Positions 24,001 to 30,910 of a DNA stretch of 64,000 nt are shown in pieces. The position numbers and the translations under genes were made by a program. Numbering within the stretch: position 1 is the stretch's first letter; each line of letters opens with the position of its first letter. The stretch is from assembly GCA_014773175.1 (NCBI GenBank), contig VXCM01000339.1, forward strand, positions 669,339-733,338, read 5' to 3'. This stretch comes from Lucifuga dentata. Its lineage: Eukaryota; Chordata; Actinopteri; Ophidiiformes; Bythitidae. The notes under the pieces are model-generated. The model saw only the letters and a program-made list of their open reading frames with translations, was not told the DNA's origin and did not search any database.

Positions 24001-25945
24001 CGTCCTTTAAGATCCAGTTATAGCATTACCGCTGCCAGATCATTAATAATCAAAATAATAGGAATATACCTGTTCTATGTTTAATGTTCAATTGACATCC
24101 AGCATCTTTAAAAGATAAACACATCCATGTTTAGCTTCAGTGAAACCTACTAAATGTAACTTCCATGAAGTAATAAAATGGGTTTTATAGTTGCATTTAC
24201 AGAGGATCTGTAGAATGCATTTCCTTGCTCTACATTTCAGTAAAAGCATCATTATACAACCTCTATTTCTTTGTTTATCAGAATGAGCGTTTGATATATT
24301 TTGTTGATTCGTCTCCTTAGCTATAGTCCATCTATATTCTCTGTTTAGTGGTTTCAGTGTGTAGTTGTCTTCTTATTTCCCATTGTGCACACAGCACACC
24401 TGAAAATGTAATCTCTGATCTCTGCTCTCTGTTCCTTAATAAAACCTTAATAAAGGTTAAATTGCTCTCTTGCCTTCTCTCGCTCTACCACTCCTGTTGC
24501 CCTGAAACCAAACAGACCATGCAAACAACTTAAAAGAAAACCAATAACTAAGGAACATTAGAGGAGACTTTTGATGTAAATACCCAACATACACAAGGGA
24601 GTATAATATAGATGCAATCAAAGGGAAGGCAGAAGAACAAAATGTATTTAAGTCCAGAAAAACTAAAGCAGAGGAAAATAAAACATCCTGTGTGATTCAG
24701 TTTGCTTTCAGACATTCCCGCTGAAATATTAAACCATATTTTAAGATTTTCACATAAACTCTTCACTATGGTCAATCATGTCACAACCAGCTGAATTTAT
24801 CTCCAAAAAAAAAAAAAAAAANAAAAAAAAAAAAAAAACAAAAAACACTTTTGCAGTGTTTATTTGCAGTGGATGTCAGAGTTACCCTATGCCAGGTCAA
24901 GACCTGAATGGTTCTTCAGTTGACCTGTCCAGCATATCTGTAACAGTGCAGATGTGATGTGATGTTGACCAAGAGGATGTGAGGAGAGCTGTTCAGACCC
25001 GCACAACTGCAAACATTCTCCACATGCTCTCCATGGTCAGTCCACAAGAATTTCACCATCAATCCCAAAACCATTCCTGTTGAAATTTAAGTGTAAAAGT
25101 GTAAAGCACAAATATTAGGCCTTTGAATAGGAGTAGTATTCTGTAAACACAAAGAAACTAGGACTAGGGGTAGGCTAGAGGACTCAAGGCCACAATTACA
25201 CCAAATATAGAAATAATATAGATTATAGTGATTAAACATCTAGGAAACTCCAAAAATTTTGCCTAAATTTTTCATAATCAAGCATATTACCAGTTTGAAA
25301 CTATCTAATGCATCTTAACTTGCCAGACAATTTAATGTGGCATTGTAGCAAAAGCACAGGTGCATCTAATATCATCATTATCATGAAGATAAACAGATAA
25401 TACAACCAGAATTAATGTTATTAATTACACGTGTGTTATGTAATGGTACCCTCGATTAAAAGGGCTGATAAACTGGAAAACATGTTTAAAAAAAAAAAAA
25501 AAAAAAAGTGAATTACATATGACTTTTTAGCTGTATCCTCAACTTATTCAAATGTTTATCAGTTATTTAAGCTAACTAGTATCATTAATGTCAGAAAAAA
25601 AGATGGTTAAGCTGTTTTACAAAAACAGACAGACAAATTAGGTGGTTTGGCCCTGCATTACATGCATATAAATGACCCATATACCATAAATTTTGTCTAA
25701 ATTCGTCTTTATTTGATTAACATTCTAATATATTTCTGAGGTGGATTCAGGAAGTGTAATGGCCTCCGTACCAAAGGTATCAGCTGAAGCTACTTACCAT
25801 AAAACATTGCACCTCCAGTTTCATGTATAATTCTGTATTTCAGCCGTTTTAATCTCCACACGCTGAGCATGGTTAAAAATACTAAAGCACTCACAGCGAG
25901 TACTAACGCTGCTCCGTTTGGTTTTTGTTTTATAGAAGCTGACAT
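432..25945 (-). CDS. slc9a9: Endosomal Na+/H+ exchanger, NHE9-like (11 exons, 3' end outside window)
   Basis: Spliced gene on the minus strand. Joined exons give 1237 bases, or 412 codons plus one base, with every junction in phase. The family exchanges luminal H+ for Na+/K+ across endosomal membranes. Visible landmarks are [10 protein letters not shown] after the first hydrophobic segment, a luminal NIT sequon at about residue 87, LPPIIFH in exon 3, MSATDPV, the ion-binding [15 protein letters not shown] (about 211-225, with Asn-Asp at 217-218), [17 protein letters not shown] and [17 protein letters not shown]. Missing are the Arg-containing LRGA helix, the last membrane segments and the cytoplasmic tail, which must lie left of position 432. 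The symbol rests on endosomal-NHE homology plus the divergent dipk2a neighbour, as on human 3q24. Another NHE6/7/9 paralogue is the main alternative, because the protein is rather divergent. Confidence 0.85.
544..2982. other. slc9a9 intron 10
   Basis: No coding segment recognised. It contains a CA run (872-895), an AAAAG-type tandem repeat (2703-2760) and a poly-A tract broken by one N at 2850. Open frames here translate low-complexity sequence or lack family matches. Confidence 0.7.
2703..2760. repeat. AAAAG/AGAAG tandem repeat
   Basis: Units of five bases, mixing AAAAG and AGAAG, in slc9a9 intron 10. Purine-only on the plus strand. Confidence 0.9.
2983..3096 (-). CDS. slc9a9: slc9a9 exon 10
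   Basis: Thirty-eight codons, phase 0 at both ends, acceptor tttacag|CTCTTT and donor TTT|gtatcc. It encodes [20 protein letters not shown], then [18 protein letters not shown]. It aligns with LFEFMNFLAENVIFCYMGLA of human NHE9. The Ala-Glu-Asn triplet reads Gly-Glu-Ile here; the Glu is kept. Confidence 0.92.
4031..4119 (-). CDS. slc9a9: slc9a9 exon 9
   Basis: The acceptor is cccag|GTATCG and the donor CAG|gtgggt. It encodes [20 protein letters not shown], then [10 protein letters not shown]. Human NHE9 has [21 protein letters not shown] at this place, so the match is strong. It ends in phase 0. Confidence 0.93.
4693..5078. mobile_element. Tc1-like non-autonomous element (MITE), copy 1
   Basis: The left end TACACTACAGGCCAGAAGTT and the reverse complement of the right end TACACTATCGGCCAGAAGTT form terminal inverted repeats that continue for about 38 bases (GAGGCC..CCCCAGATT). 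TA sits at both ends, as with Tc1/mariner insertions. No transposase frame is present. A second copy with the same ends lies at 20944-21325. Confidence 0.75.
7175..7204. repeat. CA microsatellite
   Basis: Uninterrupted CA run of 15 units, in slc9a9 intron 8 only 27 bases past the exon 8 donor. Confidence 0.95.
7232..7337 (-). CDS. slc9a9: slc9a9 exon 8
   Basis: It encodes [20 protein letters not shown], then [15 protein letters not shown], and ends one base into Gly with donor CAG|gtgagg. It aligns with LTKFTKLCEFPMLETGLFFL of human NHE9. The upstream boundary has no AG: the intron ends TTCCAC, preceded 11 bases earlier by a TCTTTAAC branch-point match, as expected for an AT-AC intron. Confidence 0.9.
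7338..8349 (-). other. slc9a9: slc9a9 intron 7, U12-type AT-AC intron
   Basis: Read on the minus strand, the intron starts ATATCCTTT (complement of 8341-8349), has a branch-point-like TCTTTAAC (complement of about 7349-7356) and ends TTCCAC. The A-to-acceptor distance is about 11-12 bases. These are the three marks of a minor-spliceosome AT-AC intron. The protein junction VMTAL|LTKFT proves the boundaries independently of the motif. The intron also holds a CA microsatellite just past exon 8's donor side and no other feature I recognise. Confidence 0.85.
8350..8488 (-). CDS. slc9a9: slc9a9 exon 7 (ends at a U12 AT-AC donor)
   Basis: The acceptor is ctttcag|TGG. It encodes [20 protein letters not shown], then [20 protein letters not shown] and TVMTAL. 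The family pattern FDAAAFFxSVGxFLGIFAGSF is clear. There is no GT donor where homology ends; instead CTC is followed by ATATCCTTT, the U12 AT-AC donor consensus. Joining to exon 8 gives VMTAL|LTKFT, as in human ITALLTKFT. Confidence 0.9.
8489..10690. other. slc9a9 intron 6
   Basis: Non-coding intron with a GA microsatellite near 9031-9065. A minus-strand open frame of 203 codons at 9537-10148 shows no recognisable domain and is not treated as a gene. Confidence 0.6.
9031..9065. repeat. GA microsatellite
   Basis: Uninterrupted GA run in slc9a9 intron 6, preceded by a purine-rich stretch. Confidence 0.95.
10691..10796 (-). CDS. slc9a9: slc9a9 exon 6 (ion-binding Asn-Asp motif)
   Basis: It encodes [20 protein letters not shown], then [15 protein letters not shown]. 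The Asn-Asp pair (about residues 217-218) and the Glu five residues before the Asp match the transport-site helix of NHE family exchangers. The acceptor chosen is tgaag|TTTCAG, which restores the family spacing DPVSVLGLF. A second AG six bases inside the exon would drop two residues in frame. The donor is ACA CA|gtaagt. Confidence 0.95.
11700..11738. repeat. Perfect 39-bp palindrome
   Basis: The left arm GGAATACTGTTTCTTCAGT is followed by a single G and the exact reverse complement of the arm. There are no mismatches in 19 pairs. It lies within slc9a9 intron 5, away from exons and named elements. Confidence 0.9.
13866..14027 (+). pseudogene. Non-LTR retrotransposon (LINE) C-terminal remnant
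   Basis: One frame gives [16 protein letters not shown]; after a frameshift, another gives [20 protein letters not shown] and [11 protein letters not shown], then TGA. The pattern LRSxxAxLLxVPRxRTK..LWNxLPxxLRxAxSxxxFKxxLKTHLF is the usual C terminus of fish LINE reverse-transcriptase polyproteins. Only this tail is present, so it is a dead 5'-truncated copy inside slc9a9 intron 5. Confidence 0.7.
14791..14890 (+). repeat. SINE/LINE-tail-like repeat
   Basis: TCTGGTCCCCCAAGACCCTG followed by CACAGGATAAGTGGGTATTG and ATTGAATGGAGGGATGGA matches the familiar fish tail CCCCCGCGACCCTG-A-CAGGATAAGCGG..ATGGATGGATG. It is diverged, and the 5' part is not recognised. Confidence 0.55.
16268..16370 (-). 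repeat. tRNA-derived SINE remnant
   Basis: On the minus strand, CAGGTGGTAGAATGGCTTGC is followed by a tRNA-like arm and GGTTGGTGGTTGGATTCCTG. The last part resembles a Pol III B box (GGTTCRANNCC) with one change. There is no intact tRNA fold, so this is a SINE relic, not a tRNA gene. Confidence 0.5.
16429..16486. repeat. Two overlapping perfect hairpins
   Basis: Hairpin 1: AGACTATATATA (16429-16440), loop TGACC, TATATATAGTCT (16446-16457). Hairpin 2: TAGTCTGTGGAGTG (16452-16465), a 7-base loop, CACTCCACAGACTA (16473-16486). They share TAGTCT at 16452-16457, so only one can form at a time. Confidence 0.8.
18029..18144 (-). CDS. slc9a9: slc9a9 exon 5
   Basis: The acceptor is cctctcag|GGCC and the donor CCAG|gtagat. 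It encodes [20 protein letters not shown], then [18 protein letters not shown], ending one base into the next codon. FTDCLLFG-LMSATDPV is conserved in endosomal NHEs. Confidence 0.93.
18145..20189. other. slc9a9 intron 4
   Basis: Non-coding intron. It has a poly-A tract interrupted by one N at 18346 and a short AT-rich region around 19770-19800. I see no mobile element I can name. Confidence 0.6.
20190..20266 (-). CDS. slc9a9: slc9a9 exon 4
   Basis: The acceptor is ttttacag|AAACG and the donor GG|gtaagt. It encodes [20 protein letters not shown], then TCVIIG completed by exon 5, matching the family helix with NxGSILTYAFLGT. It ends in phase 2. Only a 152-base intron separates it from exon 3. 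Confidence 0.92.
20419..20496 (-). CDS. slc9a9: slc9a9 exon 3
   Basis: Twenty-six codons, phase 0 at both ends, acceptor acag|GAGACC and donor CAG|gtgaga. It encodes [20 protein letters not shown] and then AYTLKQ. The FDPE-LPPIIF segment is a hallmark of the NHE6/7/9 group. Confidence 0.92.
20944..21325. mobile_element. Tc1-like non-autonomous element (MITE), copy 2
   Basis: Similar to the 4693-5078 element along its length, with shared blocks such as GGCATGCCCAGTCT and CAATAGCCTGCTGTCTGCCT. The terminal inverted repeats begin TACA(T/C)TACAGGCCAG, with TA at both edges. The copies differ by scattered substitutions and small indels, so neither insertion is very recent. Confidence 0.75.
21333..21550 (+). 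repeat. Widespread teleost interspersed repeat fragment, class unknown
   Basis: Blocks such as CCAAGGAGGTTGTG, GACAAACCTGGTGGAAGG, GGAACCCATTAAATTTTG and ATTACGAGATATGGC recall a high-copy repeat I know from many fish loci. The class is not evident from sequence. It starts a few bases after the right end of the Tc1-like MITE, so the two may be nested. Confidence 0.5.
23336..24010. mobile_element. TTAA-flanked MITE with long inverted repeats, copy A
   Basis: TTAA at both edges, then inverted ends AGGACCATACCGGCCATTTT and (reverse complement of the right end) AGGACGATACCAGCCATTTT. The inverted repeat carries on for about 85-90 bases, through GCATGTTTGAGCC and GACAATCATTTCCCAAA. TTAA targets and ends of this sort suggest the piggyBac superfamily. 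The inside has no transposase frame. The length is inflated by a poly-T gap (N at 23582) and by a duplicated 67-bp block around N at 23855. Confidence 0.7.
23788..23922. other. Gap artefact: 67-bp block duplicated around an N
   Basis: 23788-23854 and 23856-23922 are identical by eye and separated by one N (23855). This looks like two contig ends that overlap but were not merged. It lies inside TTAA-MITE copy A. Confidence 0.85.
24925..25076 (-). CDS. slc9a9: slc9a9 exon 2 (first luminal loop)
   Basis: The acceptor is a clear ...acag. Two bases complete Gly50, then 50 codons follow. The anchor to the family is [10 protein letters not shown], matching the glycosylated SPSTLLVNIT loop of human NHE9. 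The rest of the loop is divergent, adds several Cys, and lacks roughly 20 residues that human NHE9 has before the next helix. The donor is inferred as CAG|gtcaac, a weak site; reading through it meets an in-frame TGA two codons later. The phase then joins exactly to exon 3 (GQ|ETFDPE). Confidence 0.72.
25077..25797. other. slc9a9 intron 1
   Basis: Short intron with a poly-A run near 25488-25507. Nothing else was recognised. Confidence 0.6.
25798..25945 (-). CDS. slc9a9: slc9a9 exon 1 (start codon, first hydrophobic segment)
   Basis: The ATG is the complement of 25943-25945, and an in-frame TAA lies seven codons upstream, which supports this start. It encodes 49 codons plus one base: [11 protein letters not shown], a hydrophobic stretch (about residues 11-28), then [21 protein letters not shown] across the junction. 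HETGGAM-YG is a signature of endosomal NHEs. The donor is ATG|gtaagta. The N terminus is shorter than in mammalian NHE9. No TATA box was recognised upstream. Confidence 0.85.
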
Positions 25946-28080
25946 GTTCTCTGTACAGGTCAAACTTTAGGAAATAACAGTTTGTCATTCAATTCAACAG
26001 CAACATCCGCCAAGTACCTGCTGCCTTCACGTACCCCCCGGAAATATCACTTTTCAGGTTTTACATTTGGAAAATAGCGCTACAGCTTAAAGGAAATAAG
26101 TCTGTAACAAAAATAGAAACACACACACACATAAAAATAACAAATGAACAAAGGCTATTTAATTTAAGAAAAGAATCCATCCATTTCATCCATTATCCTC
26201 CGCTTATCCGGGTCCGGGTCGCGGTGGCAGCAGACTAAGCAGATAAGAATTATATTTGTATATTAAAAAGTAAATAAATAAACCACGTGTACCATACCCT
26301 ACTTAACTTGTCTGTTGTTGACTCCCGTGAACGTGTACAATGTGTCTATTAATATGGAATTTATACGCATATTTTAACACTGCACTGATGAACCCGTGTT
26401 AGCTGAATGTAACGATAATCATACTTTGGTTTGATTCAGATGCTGTCTTGGTAAAACATGGTGTAAAGCATTTTTCATGTAAAAGAAAATACTAATTTAA
26501 GAGGTCTACTTTTTTGTTTCACAAGCTACGTATAGTATATTTGTTTTTATGCTTTAAATATGTAATTTAATATATTTCCGAAAGCACATGAATGCAGTCG
26601 TTTAAGGGTGTCTACCTCTTTATGTCCATTAGATGGCGCTAAATACAAAGTAATATAATATGAGGCGGTTAGAGACCTGTGACAGAGGCTGAGAAATTTA
26701 ATTCTCTCTGTCCCACAGGTCTAAGTGATTCGGTTAGGGTCCTCCTTTAATTACCCATTCAGTTGTAATGACTTGTGTTGATCTTGTCTTTACTCAGTGG
26801 TTAGACTGTGGGTATGGTATAAATAGGGGGGAAAAAGCAGCTTTGATAAAATACATCTAAATACAAACAACTTGTGTTTGAAATAGCCCTGAAATATTAT
26901 TATCATTCATCAGTGTTGCAACTGGGCAACAATTCCAATGAATTCCAAATGATATATAGTTTATAGGCTATTATTGTGGTATACTCATTGTGAGGACAAT
27001 GACTGATCGACATACTTCATTCAATAGCAGTACCCTATTTGGAAATTAAGACAAATGCATCAGGTCCATATATTGTGTAGGCATGTCCTGCTTTTAGTTG
27101 ATTACACTGTTTGAGAAGGAAAACAAATTAAAACTCAATGTTTGAGTGAATGTTTTCCATATGCAGAGTCGCTCAAAGGCTCACAACCTATTTAAATATT
27201 CATATTCAGTTCTTTTTGCATTCTCTTGATCCCACAGATGTTATTTTTGCAGGACGGTCCCTGTGTAATTATGGATTCTGTCCAGTTTTGACAGTACCAC
27301 CTTTGATTTTGGCCCAGTTTCCCCTTTAGAGATGTAGCCACGTGCACTTCCATAGCAATGCAATGTTTCATCCTCGTAGCAGTACTATTATACTAATGAC
27401 TCCAGTGGGTAAGGACTGCTTTGCATATTTAGAAATTTTAATAATAAAGCAGCTCAAATGCACATTATATGTTGGATTTTCCTTTCGTTATATTTTTATT
27501 AAAATACATTTTCAAGTTTCAGATCTATTGCTTTCTTTAGGATAGATTAATGAATGGCTGGTCACCAAGAATGAAATTCTGGTTCTTAACTATGATTATG
27601 TAATTAATTTTTCAAACAAAACAAAGAATTTTAATACCCTATAATAATCCTAATGGTAAGATCCAAATTACATATAAATAAATGCAGATTTTAAAGATTT
27701 GGTTAATTTTCAGGTTTTGAAAACGTTTGGAACTTTCCTTCAGTCATAAAAATGTAATCTAAAAGTGCCTTTAGATTGTGTGAACAGATGGTGAATAAGA
27801 CCTTTTTTCATTATGACTATTTGACTTATCTTTGTGTTATTTATATTATGTCAAATTTAATTTAATTACCGTATCTTGCAGTCTAATTATTTATGTATCT
27901 TGCACAATGCAGCTTTCATGTCTGTTTGGTGGTGATATAGACTAACAAAAGAGAAACAATTACTGTACTTTAAAATAAAATGTAATTTTTGGATTATATT
28001 ACATTATTATACTTCATCCTTTTTACAAAGCTATTTTCATGCTAATAGGGAGAAGGTTAAAATAGACATATGGGCAAAGT
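25946..28080. other. Intergenic, slc9a9 side
   Basis: No gene recognised. It contains a short CA run near 26110, the repeat at 26175-26242, and AT-rich sequence. The slc9a9 promoter must lie at the left part of this stretch, but no TATA box or CpG-rich block stands out. Confidence 0.5.
26175..26242. repeat. Short teleost repeat fragment
   Basis: ATCCATCCATTTCATCCATT, then CGCTTATCCGGGTCCGGGTC and GCGGTGGCAGCAGACTAAGC, a motif common in fish interspersed repeats. Only about 65 bases are present, just upstream of slc9a9 exon 1. Confidence 0.55.
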
Positions 28081-28649
28081 TTACAGTGGGGGCGGTGCTC
28101 CAAACAAGGCAATATTAGAATAATCGCTTCGCAACCACGGCCGTAAATTGCCAGCGGATGTCGTAAAGGCAAGCGAGGTTGGTGTTGAAAAGAAACAGAA
28201 CCATTGTGGTAGTGGAGAGGAGTCAGCTGCAGCCTGAGAGAAGAAGAAAAGGACCAATTCTCTGATCATAAAGGCACTCCAGATAAGCGTACAGATATGG
28301 ATATTAATTCATAATACAGATGCTGTTGTCTCCTGTGAAGAGGACCGCGTTTTCCAGTTGGAAAGATCCGGTATATGAAGAGTTAAGACTCGATATCTCA
28401 ACTGTTTATTTCGGCAGCTAGCAGGCTAGCTGGCTAGATACCTACGAGCTAGAAATGAGAAGCCCGTGTGAGTTTGCTTGACCGATATTTTCGCCGCGAT
28501 TTAAGCAATATATTCTATGTTCAAATAGTGTCGCTTGTGGTACAAAGTCTCCGTCGCCCCTCTTGTAAGTAGCCGGAACTTTGAAGAATGATGTCAACTG
28601 GGCAGTAGATTTTTACTCCTACAGAGCCGGAGAGGAAAAAGTCATACAG
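28081..28649 (+). promoter_or_regulatory. Candidate dipk2a promoter and untranslated first exon
   Basis: This segment is richer in GC and CpG than its surroundings, with a GC box (GGGGGCGG, 28088-28095) and CpGs around 28130-28580. Two possible donors follow: TCTT|gtaagt (GT at 28565) and ATACAG|gtttgt (GT at 28650). An upstream exon is suggested by a strong acceptor at 34444 just before the dipk2a coding exon. The link between the two is inferred, and a stand-alone enhancer or unrelated sequence is possible. Confidence 0.4.
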
Positions 28650-30874
28650 GTTTGTTTCAGACTTGTTTCTTCTGCTTGTAATCCGAATTACCTTTTAAGT
28701 TTTAATATCGAACACTGGCGCACTATGAATTATAGATATTAATACGCAATTCTATAAACCTTTACCGTGTCACAGTACATTAAAAACTCCATCAGAATAC
28801 TCAGTTTTTCAGTAAACTGTGGATGTAAAAGACCGCTGCTTCAGTGGAAAATAAGAAGTGAAAGCACAGGACAGAAGAAAACAGTTTCCAGCAACATTTG
28901 TCTTTAACAAAAGATCTTATCAAATACCCGCATGTGCAGAACAGTGACAGTAAGTGCAATGTTACCATTAGTGCTGGTGCTGTTGTCACAACAGGAGTCT
29001 TTTATCTCTAAAATACAGTTTAAAATAACCTATATGCTACCAGTCATGTAAGTGGTTGTCTCATCTTTTCTACAATCGTGTCTTGCATGAGGGGACATGA
29101 ATGTTATGTCTGTTAATGGTTCACAAAATGCAACTTAATGCACTGGAAGAAAAACGAGTAATGCACATCATACAATATAGTTAAGCAGATGTGTATAATT
29201 TGATCAGAAAAAAACGTTGGCCCTCTATATACCTTCATTTACACTACTTGATTGCAGTAATTTTAAGAAAATTATGGCAAGAACGTTGGTGTTAGGTATT
29301 TATTTGCATGAGCTGACTTCAATCATCTCAAATTTGTTGTTAATTGAAAACCTTTCTTCAAAACACATTCCTGCATTGATTCAGATTCCTACGCACTTGC
29401 CACTGCAGCTACTGAAAACAATGTAAATCAACAGGTTTCCACTGTGCTAACTTAATTTGGATTGATTTGCTTTGTATTATTTCCCTAGTTTGTCCCCCCT
29501 CTTGTTGACAGCAAATAACAGGTTTATAAATGAATATTTTGCCTATCAGAAAGAAAGGTTCAGGCATTGGAAATGAAAGTGTAATTTGCAGTAATAGCTA
29601 AACTGATGTGGCCATGAGATTTCTGAAGCATAATGATTACACTGCAAAGTTTGGGCCTTGCTTTCTTCAAGGAAAAAGAGATAGCTACAACAGTCCTACT
29701 GCATGGTCCTGAAAAAAAGCCTATAATTAGTCCTGAGGAATTTCGCTTTTAAGTCTAATGAATACAATAGGCTATTTAAAATTAATTTTTCCATAACAGG
29801 AGACTAATTGTGGAGACTTTTCTGCAAGGTTAGTCAGCAAGGGATCTATGAAAATAGACCAGTACATTTAAGAAGCACTGTTGGTGGATGATTTGAATAT
29901 TTCCCAGTGTTCAGCAGGGGAGCATATTGTAATTCTACCATAAAAGCTCCCATAGGAGCAGTACATATTTGTTTCCAAACTCACAGTGTTACACATGAAT
30001 AAAGCAACTTGTATGACAGATGGAGCCAGATTAGAATTAAATTAAATATTAATTTTCAGGTAATCAGTTTTATTTGCATCCCCTGTAAACGTATCTACAA
30101 TTGTTTTAAATGAAGCTTGTCTGACAGATTATTTTAATCAGTCCAAGTATGGCTTCACTTAGATGCCATACTTGTTTGTAGGAGTATTAACATGAGATTT
30201 AGATGTATGATAACTTTTTAGAAGCTGTCAGTGTTCAGCTGGCACTCTGAAAGAAGCAGCTGTTTAAATTAAATAAAACAAATGATCTGCTGAAGAATCC
30301 AGCAAGTCTTCCTAGATCAACTATGTACATCTGAACAGCTATAGCAGTTTGGCGCAAAGCAGAATCATTAATATTCCCTTTAAAACCTTTATTGTTTGGT
30401 TTGGGCTATAGATGAAGGGACTAATGTTTGTGTGGGGATTCTGCTGATTGGTGCTTAATATTCTGAGGACTCGATTTTCCATTAGGCGTGTGAATGTACC
30501 TGTCATTTGTATGTATTCATCACTGTCTACGTGTTTGGTGTACTGAGGCAATCCAGTTGTGGATGAATGTTTTTGTGATCAAACATTATTGACTTCCTCA
30601 GTCGATAACCTTGGCAACACTAGTTCCTCTCCAGTCTCAGTTTTCCTCAGCTGGTAATGCCGCCACTTTCTGGGGGTAGTTACGTTAATAGGTGTGAACG
30701 TTCTGTGTCAGAAATGGAGAACAGATTCTTACTTTCAAACCTCCTCTTTCCATTCATATCTCAGAAGCAATATATCAACATTCCCCTCTCACATTGCTAT
30801 CCCTTCGTTTTACCTTGGTTACATTGATTAGGATTGTCTTTCTTTCTGATGCTCTTTCCGATCTTTCTCTCTCA

Positions 30875-30910
<36 letters not shown>

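Larger units (their letters stand above)
20497..24924. other. slc9a9 intron 2
   Basis: About 4.4 kb, rich in mobile-element remnants: the second Tc1-like MITE (20944-21325), a widespread teleost repeat directly after it (21333-21550), and a TTAA-flanked MITE (23336-24010) that contains two assembly gaps. A poly-A tract with an N lies at 24806-24838. Confidence 0.65.
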
